Shown: one piece after another, positions 1-7,845 of the stretch
Layout of the letters: each line of letters starts with the position of its first letter
Position numbering within the stretch: position 1 is the stretch's first letter
Assembly (NCBI RefSeq): GCF_018130385.1
Contig: NZ_JAFCLU010000046.1
Span: 1-41,038 of the forward strand
DNA: 41,038 bases
Reading direction: 5' to 3'
Source: Bradyrhizobium sp. AUGA SZCCT0283
GTDB lineage: Bacteria; Pseudomonadota; Alphaproteobacteria; Rhizobiales; Xanthobacteraceae
Notes under the pieces: generated by a model
Database searches by the model: none
What the model was told of the DNA's origin: nothing
Seen by the model: only the letters and a program-made list of their open reading frames with translations
Made by a program: the position numbers and the translations under genes

Positions 1-420
1 ATCAACATGTTTCCGCAATCAACTCTGTTGGTGCAAAAGGCGGAATATGAGTGGCCTTCGCCCTTCGCGCGGGCACTTCAAGCCGGACCATCCACGGTCA
101 ACAAACTGGAGGGGGACCATGACGTCTTCGGCGACGGCAGCGTGATGCTCATGGCGACACCCGGGCACACGCCCGGCCATCAATCGCTATTGATCAAACT
201 GCCCAACACTGGCGCACTCCTGCTCTCGGGCGACGCCGTCCATTTTAAGGACAATTGGGAAAACCGCCGCGTCCCTGACATCAATTTCAACAAGGAGCAG
301 ACCTCCGCATCATTGCAGCGGATGTCTGACATTCTCGCGAAGGAAAAGGCGCAGCTTTGGATCAACCATGACAAAGTGCAACGCGACAGCCTAAAAATGG
401 CGCCGGGCTTCTACGATTGA
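1..420 (+). CDS. MBL-fold metallo-hydrolase, 3' part (N-acyl homoserine lactonase-like)
   Basis: The reading frame is open from the first base of the window and ends at a TGA at 418-420, so the gene is cut by the left edge and only about 139 C-terminal residues are seen. An in-frame ATG at 7 is probably internal, because the N-terminal HxHxDH metal motif of the fold is missing and must lie upstream. What is visible is typical of the second half of the fold: the HTPGHQS segment, which carries a zinc-binding His, and the LLSGDAVHF segment, which carries the bridging Asp. The arrangement resembles AttM/AiiA-type lactonases that open acyl-homoserine lactones, but many hydrolases in this superfamily share these motifs, so the substrate is not certain. 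No signal peptide can be judged. Confidence 0.8.
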   Translation: MNMFPQSTLLVQKAEYEWPSPFARALQAGPSTVNKLEGDHDVFGDGSVMLMATPGHTPGHQSLLIKLPNTGALLLSGDAVHFKDNWENRRVPDINFNKEQTSASLQRMSDILAKEKAQLWINHDKVQRDSLKMAPGFYD

Positions 421-662
421 GACCTGTTGGGCTGTCCCGGACGCACGCTGATGGCACTTTTGAGACACCCGACCGCTTCTGACGATGTCCGTTATCGGGG
501 GAAGACCGGAAGTGCTCAGCGCACGGACAAAACGGCGTTATTGGACCCAAAGCGGATCCGCTGGTTCGCTAAAATGGCCAAGTGGGCTACGGGAATAAGA
601 CCTTGCGCCTTTATAGCAGACCGTACCGCAGCACGTTGATGCAAAGCGTCAACTTCGACCTG

Positions 663-1508
663 TCAACGCTGAGGTCCCATGAAGCGATGGGCATGCTCCG
701 CACATAGGAGGTGATGATGCAGGTTAGCTATCCATTGTCGGCCGGAAACCGTCATATTCAGATATCTTAGACCGTCCTCGATGTGCGTCGAAACGCTGTT
801 CCAGAAAAAGCCGGGATATTTGTCGATAATATCAGCTGGCGAGGCATATCCAAGCTGACGGTTTTTTCCGATCTCTTCAAACTCGCTATAGAGCGCATTG
901 GCCTTTCGCGAATACATTGGATCCCCAAGCTGTCCGATGAGGTCGGCAGCTTGGACTAGTTTTGGCTCTATGCCCTCATTAGCGTTCGAGCGATCCAGAC
1001 GTGCTGGAAAGCGCGTCATTTCAATTGCGGCTGCGATACGCGACGCGTCGAGGATGGGTGAATTTCCGAGGCGCTCAAAGGCAAACAGCTTCGATCGATC
1101 GACGTGATAAGGCGAGAGAGCAGCATCTGATGCGCCGCGAGAAAGCGTAATCGTCTTTCCGCTCCCGTCCACCACGAACTCGGTTTCCGTGTCACCGCTC
1201 AAAACGCCACGCACATAGCCGATATCGTGCAACAGACAAGCGACGATCAGATGGCTGTAATCAGTGGGTTCTATTCTTTGTGAAAGTGTCATTCCGGCCA
1301 GAATTTCACGTCCGACCATCGTGACCTGTAGGGTGTGCTCGTAATTGTGGTAAAGAGCATCGCTTCTGGCCAGGCATTCAATGGTGCTGCGCGCAAAGGA
1401 GCCTAAACGCTCAGCCATATCGTCCTGTGCTGGACCAAAAATGCGACGGAAATCTTTGGCGAGAAATTTGCCCAACTTCTTGGCTGCTAATGCCGTGATC
1501 GTCTTCAC
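663..1508 (-). CDS. HD domain-containing protein
   Basis: Predicted 281-residue soluble protein with an HD metal-dependent phosphohydrolase core. The His pair and HD are visible as a YHNYEHT segment followed about 35 residues later by CLLHDIGY. Proteins of this kind hydrolyse nucleotides or cyclic nucleotides, or bind metal without known activity; no fused nucleotidyltransferase or GGDEF domain is present, so the substrate is unknown. The start is a GTG at 1508-1506 preceded by GGAG at a spacing of seven bases. The frame stays open far upstream to 1982, but that part has low-complexity, basic composition and covers the leader of the divergent globin gene, so it was not accepted. The gene is divergent from the truncated hemoglobin with about 445 bases between them. 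Confidence 0.72.
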   Translation of the reverse strand: MKTITALAAKKLGKFLAKDFRRIFGPAQDDMAERLGSFARSTIECLARSDALYHNYEHTLQVTMVGREILAGMTLSQRIEPTDYSHLIVACLLHDIGYVRGVLSGDTETEFVVDGSGKTITLSRGASDAALSPYHVDRSKLFAFERLGNSPILDASRIAAAIEMTRFPARLDRSNANEGIEPKLVQAADLIGQLGDPMYSRKANALYSEFEEIGKNRQLGYASPADIIDKYPGFFWNSVSTHIEDGLRYLNMTVSGRQWIANLHHHLLCAEHAHRFMGPQR

Positions 1509-1953
1509 CGACCATCTCCAGGACGGCAAGATGCTATCATTTTGTGAAGAATCTGGAAGGCGAAAAACGTCCGTCGGTAACGCAGTCCTCGGTCTGACGT
1601 CGCGACAGACGCCCCTCGTTCGAGTTGATGAAGTGATCGAAAAGCTCGCTGGTTGCTGCGGTGCATGAGGATCGGTTTTGGCACGAATGCGAAGTGCCGA
1701 CCGGCTCAGAAACTGTCTGCTCCTCGGGGGTTTCGCCATTGCGCCCTGCGGTCCTGTGGATCCGACGCCCCTCCGGTTTTTGACGGGAACCTTTTCCCTT
1801 CGAGACCATCCAAGGTGGGCAGTGAGGAAAGTGCCGATGCGACGTCCAGTTACCTGTGGACGGACCCGTTGGCACCGGACAATGCCGAGTTCGTACAGCG
1901 CGCACGCGGCTCGGGATGGGAATGGCTTCGAACCTAACCAAGGAGGACAACCA
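1509..1953. other. Gene-free stretch between HD protein and hemoglobin
   Basis: About 445 bases lie between the divergent starts. Several open frames cross it on both strands, but they have unlikely composition (Arg/Ser/Pro-rich), overlap one another, and lack a ribosome-binding site. The region must contain the promoters of both neighbours. I could not pick a convincing -35/-10 pair or operator in it. Confidence 0.4.
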
Positions 1954-2514
1954 ATGGCACAGGATCTTTCGACTTCCATCACAAGACGAAGCCTAGTCGC
2001 AGGGCTGGCGCTGAGCGCCGCTCCAGTCGCTTTGGCGGGCGCTAATAATGCCTACGCGCAGGCGAAGGAAACCCCGTCTGAAAAAAGTCTGTATGAGCGC
2101 CTGGGGGGCGTATTCGCCATCGCGGCGGTGGTTGATCACTTCAGCGACGCCGTCGTGAAGAACCCGGTCGTTGGCCAGAAGTCCAAGAACCCGCAACTGC
2201 GAGAATGGCACACCAAGAACCTGAAAAGGTTGCCCGGCCTCAAGTTCATGCGCACGCTGTGGGTCTGCAACGTTTCGGGTGGGCCCTTCCAGTTCACCGC
2301 CACCAAGCCCGGCAAGACGCCGCTCGGCCTTGAGGAGGCCCACCGCGATCTTCGAATCTCCCCGGCCGAATTCGATGAGGTCGCAGCCCAACTCGGACGA
2401 ACCCTAGACTTCGCCAAAGTCCCCAAGCGCGAGAAGGCCGAAGTCCTGGCAGCCTTTGCCGCCCACAAGGACGAGGTCACCGCTGGCTACGTGGCGGCCA
2501 GCAAGCGCGGCTGA
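1954..2514 (+). CDS. Tat-exported group 1 truncated hemoglobin
   Basis: Predicted 186-residue protein. Residues 1-35 form a twin-arginine signal (TRRSLVAG at 10-17, hydrophobic core, Ala-rich end near AYAQ), so the globin is probably exported to the periplasm. From residue 45 it reads as a 2-on-2 globin of the trHbN class: SLYERLGG at the start of the fold and EEAHRDLRIS, where His130 fits the proximal heme ligand (F8), followed by the usual AEFD helix. Such proteins bind O2 or NO and often work in NO detoxification. The chosen ATG at 1954 has a perfect AAGGAGG box seven bases upstream; the open frame runs back to 1678 but has no such signal. Export makes this unlike most trHbN, which are cytoplasmic. 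No partner gene adjoins it, so its physiological ligand is inferred only. Confidence 0.85.
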   Translation: MAQDLSTSITRRSLVAGLALSAAPVALAGANNAYAQAKETPSEKSLYERLGGVFAIAAVVDHFSDAVVKNPVVGQKSKNPQLREWHTKNLKRLPGLKFMRTLWVCNVSGGPFQFTATKPGKTPLGLEEAHRDLRISPAEFDEVAAQLGRTLDFAKVPKREKAEVLAAFAAHKDEVTAGYVAASKRG

Positions 2515-2703
2515 AGCTGCTGTCCAGACGATCCCGCTCAGCCCAAGCTGGGCGGGAAGTGTTGCTGCGTCTCAACGCGGTCCTGGGCTGGCCGGAAGTG
2601 GACCAGCGATCAAGCTGAGGAACCCACTTTTTGGTTTTCCTGCAGCGCACAACTGAAAGAACCCGCTCCCATCCGAACCAAACAACGCCCGAGCCGTTAC
2701 GGT

Positions 2704-2732
2704 CCCGCCTTAGAACGGGCCCCGCCTTAGAA
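2704..2732. repeat. 12-bp direct repeat upstream of the Met-rich pseudogene
   Basis: CCCGCCTTAGAA occurs at 2704-2715 and again at 2721-2732, with start points 17 bases apart, ending just before the ATG at 2740. This is seen directly. It could be a regulator site or a small duplication. A weak EcfG-like arrangement, CGAAC at 2674-2678, 16 bases, then CGTT at 2695-2698, lies just upstream; the first base departs from the usual GGAAC, so it is only suggestive of general stress control. Confidence 0.4.
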
Positions 2733-2739
2733 TTGAGAG

Positions 2740-3311
2740 ATGGCCATGCGTGTTATTGCGACACCCACGATATTCTTACTTTCATCCAGCCTCGTTCCCA
2801 CACTCGCCCAGGAGCAGGGAAGGGCTCCGGCTCAGAGTCAGTCCGAGACGGCTCCGGCCCCTACTCCGCCCCAGACTGTTCCTGTGATGCAGCCCGAGCG
2901 AACCTCACAGCAATCGGAGTAAGCTCGTAAGCAAGCTCAGGATCGGGCGGAGGACGTCCAGGTCGGTCGCGATTGGCGAACGCAATCGCGCGACGGCGAC
3001 AAGATGGGTCGCATGGGCCAGGATGGCATGGGGCGAATGATCGAAGGTATGGGTCCAATGGGCGAAGACGAGATGGCGCGAATGGGGGATCACATGAGGA
3101 TGTGCCGACAAATGATGAAGCGCTGGGGTCACAGAATGCACCGCGACAGTGATGACATGGACAGCGACACAGCCGAGGAGACCGAAGCTCCGATCGGTCA
3201 GACCGAGATCGTTACGGCCGTACTTACGATGAAGGTCGATCTTCGCGTCAGGTGAAAATCTGTATTGAGGACGAAAGCGGCGACGAGTATTGCCGATATC
3301 GCAATCGGTAA
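2740..3311 (+). pseudogene. Broken gene for a small exported Met-rich protein
   Basis: An ATG at 2740 opens a signal-peptide-like N-terminus (hydrophobic run ending in TLAQ), followed by a Pro/Gln/Ala-rich linker. A TAA at 2920-2922 stops the frame after 60 residues, yet the same frame continues without a break as charged, protein-like sequence (RAEDVQVGRDWR) into a segment with many Met-Gly repeats (3004-3150). Near 3150-3195 the sense then moves to another frame, which gives a convincing C-terminus, VKICIEDESGDEYCRYRNR, ending at TAA 3309-3311. One nonsense change plus one frameshift therefore best explain the locus. I recall similar small exported proteins from Bradyrhizobium but know no function. 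Sequencing error cannot be excluded without reads, but two independent lesions favour real decay. Confidence 0.65.
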
Positions 3312-3388
3312 CCGCCTAGCGCGGCCTCCCCCTTCAGGACGTCCCCAAAGTCCGCAGTTAATAGGTCGGGCCGCCTTGACGGGTAATC

Positions 3389-3666
3389 TCTCCTGTACGG
3401 TACTTGCCGTCCAACACCTTGTCCGAGCCCGCCCGACGCTTTCCCTGATGCAGATGTGCTGGTCGCACTCAAGCGTTACGATCTCGGCAGCCTCATCCCC
3501 AAACTCGACCAGGTGGAGCTTTGGGACAAGGAGCTTTCGCTCGGCGAACAGGAGCGTCTCGCCTTTGCGCGACTGCTGCTGCACAAACCAGGATGGATTT
3601 TTCTCGACACACGAAAGCCCGAGTGCACACGAACGGCGGCGTTCACTCAATCGCCTCGGAAAATAG
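3389..3666 (+). pseudogene. Remnant of an SbmA/YddA-like ABC transporter ATPase domain
   Basis: Three short frames together spell the end of an ABC ATPase. Frame 2 gives RYLPSNTLSEPARRFP (from 3398), the Q-loop-like region of this family. From about 3444 another frame gives DADVLVALKRYDLG and then ELWDKELSLGEQERLAFARL, where LSLGEQ is the signature motif, followed by a Walker B-like GWIFLD ending at 3608. After that a third frame reads ESPSAHERR, which resembles the EATSALDE that should follow Walker B. At least two frameshifts are needed, and the membrane domain and Walker A are absent. The signature LSLGEQ and the LLHKPGWIFLD wording are typical of the permease-ATPase fusions related to SbmA/BacA/YddA. 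It cannot make a working transporter. Confidence 0.6.
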
Positions 3667-4051
3667 GCGCTTTGTCGCCGGAGCCATTCCTTTCTCCATT
3701 CTCATTGCGACGCGAGCGACACAAAGAAAACGCCAAGAACGACGCACATTCAACCGAAACCAAGAAGCAGCTTTGGCAAGGAAATCAGCATTGATCCAAC
3801 GCTACGAGGGGTACGTCACATGCGCGACAACGTGAGCGCAATTCAGGAAACGCCTCAATAGAGCGTGAGGGACATGGGACCGACAGGAAATAGCTCTCTA
3901 CCCGCAAGGTAAAAGAACGCCGTGCCCGAGGGACACGGCAAGTTTCAGGGAGGGTGAACCGGAAAACTCCCGGTGCATACGTGAGGCGTGGCCTCGGCCG
4001 ATCGTCCGCCGGGCGCGATCGGAAAAAGTCAGCGGCCGTTCGCGGCCGCGG
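3667..4051. other. Gene-free stretch before the dha operon end
   Basis: About 385 bases without a credible gene. Short frames on the plus strand (for example around 3660-3835) look like decayed coding sequence, with a hydrophobic run around VAGAIPFSILIA, but no family can be recognised and no ribosome-binding site is present. A terminator-like hairpin for the minus-strand operon lies at 3912-3939. Confidence 0.4.
3912..3939 (-). terminator. Rho-independent terminator-like hairpin after dhaK
   Basis: GCCGTG at 3919-3924 pairs with CACGGC at 3934-3939, with further C/G pairing inside. Read on the minus strand the hairpin is followed by GTTCTTTT, a modest T tract. It lies about 115 bases past the dhaK stop codon, so it may end the long minus-strand operon. 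Confidence 0.5.
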
Positions 4052-5035
4052 TCACCATTTCAACGCTGCCGTGCGCACGGGATGGTCCCAGAGCGCCGCG
4101 GTCTCGCTGTCGAGCAGGTTCACTGTGAGCGAGCACCCGGCCATGTCCAGCGACGTGACGAAACTGCCGACCAGCGAGCGGGCGATGCGCAAGCCCCGTT
4201 TCTCGAGCATCCGGCGCGCCGCGTTGTACATCAGATAGAGCTCGATCGTCGGCGTTCCGCCAAATCCGTTGACGAGCAAGAGGGCTTCGGCCCCGTCGCG
4301 CGCGTTGAGATCCTGCGCGATGGCCGTCGTCATCTCGTCCGCGATCGCGTCGGCCCGCTCCAGCTTGACCCGGCGACGTCCCGGTTCGCCGTGAATGCCG
4401 ACCCCCATCTCCATCTCGTCCTCGCCGAGCGAAAAGGTCGGCGTGCCCGCGGCCGGGACCGTGCAGCTCGTTAGCGCCACCCCCATCGAACGCGTGCGCG
4501 CGTTGACGCGCTCGCCGAGCGCAACGCAGCCCTCGAGGTCGGCGCCCTTCTCTGCCGCCGCGCCGACGATCTTCTCGACGATCAATGTGCCCGCCACGCC
4601 GCGGCGCCCGATGCTGTGGGTCGAGTTCTCGACCGCGACGTCGTCGTCGGTCACGATGGTGGCAGTGCGACCTTCGGCGATCTCGGCGGCCATCTCGAAA
4701 TTCATGCGGTCGCCCGCATAGTTCTTCACGATGAACAGAACGCCGGCTTCACCCGCGACCGCCTGGGCAGCCTCGACGATCTGGTCCGGCGTCGGCGACG
4801 TGAAGACCTGTCCCGGGCAGGCGGCGTCGAGCATGCCATAGCCGACGAAGCCTGCATGCAGCGGCTCGTGCCCGCTCCCGCCGCCCGACACGAGCGCGAC
4901 CTTCCGCGGATTCAGCTCACGGCGCCGCACGAATTTGCGCTCCGGCCCGAGCGTGACGAGATCGCCATGCGCGGCGGCGAACCCGTCGAGGCTCTCCGCG
5001 AGCACGTTGTCGACCGAATTGATGAATTTCTTCAT
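4052..5035 (-). CDS. dhaK: Dihydroxyacetone kinase, substrate-binding subunit DhaK
   Basis: Predicted 327-residue subunit that binds dihydroxyacetone covalently as a hemiaminal to a histidine and receives phosphate from ADP-bound ATP on DhaL. Visible signatures are GGGSGHEP at 51-58, which shapes the substrate pocket, and VGIHGEPG, in which His215 is the expected substrate-binding His. Length is close to the usual 330-356. The ATG at 5035 has a strong GGAGGAG box. It is the last gene of the minus-strand transporter/kinase operon, separated from the other kinase genes (dhaL, dhaM) by HPr, enzyme I and a small HTH gene, which is an unusual order; dhaK commonly sits directly before dhaL. Its position next to complete DhaL and DhaM supports a PEP-dependent rather than ATP-dependent kinase. 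Confidence 0.93.
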   Translation of the reverse strand: MKKFINSVDNVLAESLDGFAAAHGDLVTLGPERKFVRRRELNPRKVALVSGGGSGHEPLHAGFVGYGMLDAACPGQVFTSPTPDQIVEAAQAVAGEAGVLFIVKNYAGDRMNFEMAAEIAEGRTATIVTDDDVAVENSTHSIGRRGVAGTLIVEKIVGAAAEKGADLEGCVALGERVNARTRSMGVALTSCTVPAAGTPTFSLGEDEMEMGVGIHGEPGRRRVKLERADAIADEMTTAIAQDLNARDGAEALLLVNGFGGTPTIELYLMYNAARRMLEKRGLRIARSLVGSFVTSLDMAGCSLTVNLLDSETAALWDHPVRTAALKW

Positions 5036-5082
5036 TGTCTCCTCCCCATCTCATCCGCATGTCCTCCCCTTGCGCCTCACGC

Positions 5083-5505
5083 TTATTTTTCCTGCATGAT
5101 GGCAATCAGGCGCCGCGCGAACTCCTGGAGCAGCGCGTCAAGCTCGGCGTTCCGCTTGGCATTGCCGAGATCCGGCAGGTGCAGCGTCAGGGTCCGCTCG
5201 TGCGGCCCTTCGGTGAGCCGGCCGATCCGCCGCGGATGCGCGCGGGCATAGGCGCGCAGAAACGCGGCCTTGGCCTGCGGCGGGAAATGGCAGACATCGA
5301 AGATCGTATTGAGATGCTGCACGGGGATCGGCACGGGATAGGCGGGGTTGCTGATCTGGCTCACGAAGCTGCGGTTCTTCCCCATGGCATGGGCCAGACG
5401 AAGCCGCATGCCCGAGGGGCGGCTGTCCAGCACTTCCTTGAAGATGCGCTTGTAGACCGCAACAGCGCCGGCTTCGGCCGGCTCATCGATCGCCGTGTCA
5501 GCCAA
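5083..5505 (-). CDS. Small HTH (Cro/C1-like) protein in the dha operon
   Basis: Predicted 140-residue soluble protein. Residues about 30-80 read like a Cro/C1-type helix-turn-helix: GMRLRLAHAMG followed by KNRSFVSQISN and then a PIPVQHLNTIFDVC segment. The C-terminal part (residues 95-140) is charged and ends in a helical AELDALLQEFARRL stretch that could aid dimer formation. It overlaps the end of the enzyme I gene by eight bases and precedes dhaK by 47, so it is translated as part of the operon. A local regulator of the operon, perhaps acting at the palindrome upstream of the binding-protein gene, is the simplest idea, but it is inference. E. coli uses DhaR, a quite different protein, for the same task. 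Confidence 0.7.
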   Translation of the reverse strand: MADTAIDEPAEAGAVAVYKRIFKEVLDSRPSGMRLRLAHAMGKNRSFVSQISNPAYPVPIPVQHLNTIFDVCHFPPQAKAAFLRAYARAHPRRIGRLTEGPHERTLTLHLPDLGNAKRNAELDALLQEFARRLIAIMQEK

Positions 5506-7117
5506 GGCCGCCTCCGCCGCTCAGCCGGACGATGGTCTGCTTGATCTGTGCCAGCGCCGATGCATTGACGGACAACTCGCGCAAGCCGCAGTTCAGCAAT
5601 GCGGGCAGGCAGCGCGGATCGCTCGCCATGTCGCCGCACAGGCTGACGCTGATCCCGGCGCGCCGGCCGTGCTCGGCGGTCCGCGCGATCAGTTCGAGTA
5701 CTGCCGGATGCAGCGGATCCATCAAGGGCGCGAGAGCTCCATTGGAACGATCGCAGGCAAGGACATATTGCGCGAGGTCGTTCGAACCGATTGAGAAGAA
5801 GGAGGCCTTGAAGCTCGTGACTGCCAAAGCCGCCGCCGGGACTTCAATCATGATTCCCAGCTCGGGAAGCATCGCGGCAACGCCGTCCGCCTGCAAGCGC
5901 TGCACGACATCGGAAAACAACTTCCGTCCCGCCTCGAGCTCGTCGGCCGATGTGACCATCGGAAACATGACCTTGAGGTTGCCGCGCACCGCGGCACGCG
6001 CAAGCGCGCGGAGCTGAACGGCAAAGATCTCGGGCCGGGCCAGGCAAAGCCGGAGACCGCGAACCCCGAGGAACGGATTGGCTTCGCCATCCAGCGTAAA
6101 TCCGGGCACCGGTTTGTCGCCGCCTGCATCAAACGTGCGGATGGTGACCGGGCGCCGGTCGGCCCAGCGCAACACCGCATCATAGGCCTGGAACTGCGTC
6201 TCTTCGTCGGGCAGCCCCCCGCGCTCGGTCAGCAGAAACTCGGTACGCATCAGGCCGATGCCATCGGCATATTGCGCGTCTGCGTGCTCGAGATCATCGA
6301 CGCGCTGGATATTGATGAACAGCTTGATCCGCTCGCCGCGCCACGATGCGGTCGGCCGTCGCAGGATCGCGCGGGCCGACGCCCTGCTCTTGCGGTGGCT
6401 TTCGCGCCGTTTTTCGAACAAGCGGACCTGCTCGGCGCCGGGATCGAGTTCGAGCATCGCGCCCTCGCCGTCGAGCAGCGCCGTGGCTCCGATGTCCGGA
6501 ATCGCGCCGAGTTGCACGACCATAGGGATGCCCCGCGCGCGCGCCAGCATCGCGACGTGGCTGGTGGGACTGCCGCGCAAGAGCGCCAGACCGCCGCCGC
6601 CGGACCAGTCGATCTCCAGGAACCGCGACGGCGGCAGATCGTCGGCGCAGACGACGGCGCCGCTCGGAATCTTCAGGGCCTGGCCCTCGCCTCCCCGCAG
6701 AATGTTGATCACGCGGTCGCGCAGGTCCGCAAGGTCCGAGGAGCGCGCCTTCAGATATTCGTCCGCCACCGAATTGTAATCCGCGATCTGCTCGTCGAGC
6801 GCTGAACGCCATGCGACATCCGCAGGATCGCCCTCGCCGATCGACGCGAAGATCGCTTCGATGAAGTCCTCATCGTCCAGGAGCGCGACCTGGAATTCGA
6901 GAATCTGCGCGGCTTCGCCACCGGCGATCCCAGCCAGATCCGCGATCTGCCCGCTTGCCGTGTCAATCGCAGCACGAAGGGCTAGCGCTTCTTCAGCCAG
7001 GTTACCCGCGACACGCTCGCCGCTCGTGCTGGCATCGACCCGGACGAATGGACCATGGGCAAAGCCGATCGAGGCGGTCCTGCCGCGGTAGGCCAGTCCT
7101 GCAGCGCCACCCTGCAT
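5498..7117 (-). CDS. ptsI: PTS enzyme I (PEP-protein phosphotransferase), dha-linked
   Basis: Predicted 539-residue enzyme that takes phosphate from phosphoenolpyruvate onto a histidine and hands it to HPr. The phosphorylated His187 is seen in GSPTSHVAMLARARGIP. The PEP-binding barrel shows DGIGLMRTEF, IRTFDAGGDKP, NPFLGVRGLRL, MFPMVTS and SIGSNDLAQYVLACDR, and the active-site Cys is present in SLCGDMASD. It is a plain enzyme I without GAF or EIIA-Ntr parts, slightly shorter than E. coli PtsI (575). It lies one base after the HPr stop and overlaps the next gene by eight bases, and no sugar EIIBC is nearby, so it most likely serves DhaM. The gene symbol is by function; in E. coli the equivalent domain is fused into DhaM. 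Confidence 0.9.
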   Translation of the reverse strand: MQGGAAGLAYRGRTASIGFAHGPFVRVDASTSGERVAGNLAEEALALRAAIDTASGQIADLAGIAGGEAAQILEFQVALLDDEDFIEAIFASIGEGDPADVAWRSALDEQIADYNSVADEYLKARSSDLADLRDRVINILRGGEGQALKIPSGAVVCADDLPPSRFLEIDWSGGGGLALLRGSPTSHVAMLARARGIPMVVQLGAIPDIGATALLDGEGAMLELDPGAEQVRLFEKRRESHRKSRASARAILRRPTASWRGERIKLFINIQRVDDLEHADAQYADGIGLMRTEFLLTERGGLPDEETQFQAYDAVLRWADRRPVTIRTFDAGGDKPVPGFTLDGEANPFLGVRGLRLCLARPEIFAVQLRALARAAVRGNLKVMFPMVTSADELEAGRKLFSDVVQRLQADGVAAMLPELGIMIEVPAAALAVTSFKASFFSIGSNDLAQYVLACDRSNGALAPLMDPLHPAVLELIARTAEHGRRAGISVSLCGDMASDPRCLPALLNCGLRELSVNASALAQIKQTIVRLSGGGGLG

Positions 7118-7118
7118 G

Positions 7119-7427
7119 CTACGAAGCTCCGTCCGGAAAATCGGCCGCGATCAGGTCGACCAGCGCCGCAACGGCGGCCTCTGCGTCACTGCCGGATGCC
7201 TTGATCTCGATCGTGCTGCCGTGCGCTGCGCGCATCGCCATGATCTTGGCCACGCTCTTGGCGTTGATCCATTCGGCCGCGCCTGCGACACGAACGGAAA
7301 TCTGGGCCTGGAACCTCTTGGCGAGCTTGGTCAGCTTGACCGCCGGGCGCGCATGCATGCCCACCGCGTGCACCAGCCGCACATTGCCGGTGAATATCTG
7401 TCCGTCCGCTTTATCCAGCATGCTCAT
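7119..7427 (-). CDS. ptsH: HPr family phosphocarrier protein, dha-linked
   Basis: Predicted 102-residue HPr. The phosphorylated histidine is His25 in HAVGMHARPAV, and the usual second motif is present as NAKSVAKIMAM, where the Ser corresponds by position to the regulatory serine region. It carries about ten extra N-terminal residues compared with E. coli HPr. It stands between dhaM and enzyme I and would pass phosphate from enzyme I to His12 of DhaM. In E. coli an HPr-like domain is part of DhaM; here it is a separate gene. Whether the serine is used by an HPr kinase cannot be told from sequence. Confidence 0.92.
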   Translation of the reverse strand: MSMLDKADGQIFTGNVRLVHAVGMHARPAVKLTKLAKRFQAQISVRVAGAAEWINAKSVAKIMAMRAAHGSTIEIKASGSDAEAAVAALVDLIAADFPDGAS

Positions 7428-7452
7428 ATTCCATCATCGCTTCGCCGACATG

Positions 7453-7845
7453 TCAGTCGGCAGAGAGTTCCTCGGCCACGGCCTTCACCTGGGCCAGTGA
7501 GCTACCGCCCGCCGCCTCGGTTGCCGCCATCACGGCCCCCTCGACGATTGGCGCGTTGCATACGACAACGAGATCGCGCCGTGCAGGCTCCAGCATCTCG
7601 ACCGCCATTTCGCTGTTGGTTTCGGCGCCGCCAAGGTCGACGAGAATCGCGACGCCCTTCGCCGACCAGGCATCATTGATGGCGTCAATGATCAGGGAGA
7701 CGGTGGTGCCCAATCCGCCATCCGGATTGCCGCCGCAGAACGCCACCTTGACCTCGCTGCCGACCATCTGCCGCACCATGTCGGCGGTGCCCTTGGCGAT
7801 GTCCCTGGAATGCGAAACGATCACGATACCCACAGTTTCGGTCAT
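7453..7845 (-). CDS. dhaM: Dihydroxyacetone kinase phosphotransfer subunit DhaM (EIIA-like)
   Basis: Predicted 130-residue protein of the mannose-EIIA-like fold. His12 in GIVIVSHSRDIAKG is the expected phosphate-carrying residue; GGNPDGGLGTT and LVDLGGAETNSE match the conserved loops. It is the short single-domain DhaM, without the HPr and enzyme I domains fused to it in E. coli, which here are made by the next two genes. It passes phosphate to ADP held by DhaL. The ATG at 7845 overlaps the dhaL stop in an ATGA and has a GGAGGG box, so the longer open frame back to 8136 is rejected: it runs antisense-like through dhaL. Confidence 0.92.
   Translation of the reverse strand: MTETVGIVIVSHSRDIAKGTADMVRQMVGSEVKVAFCGGNPDGGLGTTVSLIIDAINDAWSAKGVAILVDLGGAETNSEMAVEMLEPARRDLVVVCNAPIVEGAVMAATEAAGGSSLAQVKAVAEELSAD

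Noticed and set aside
427..639. 70-residue plus-strand open frame after the hydrolase gene
   Set aside because: No ribosome-binding site or motifs; the stretch looks like ordinary or decayed intergenic DNA.
1678..1953. N-terminal extension of the hemoglobin to 278 residues
   Set aside because: The ATG at 1954 has a perfect AAGGAGG box and starts a clear Tat signal peptide.
1509..1982. N-terminal extension of the HD protein to 439 residues
   Set aside because: The extra part is low-complexity and basic, and a GTG with a good ribosome-binding site lies at 1508.
3004..3255. Separate 83-residue Met-rich gene
   Set aside because: It is in the same frame as the upstream signal-peptide segment and its last residues are replaced by a better C-terminus in another frame, so it is part of one broken gene.
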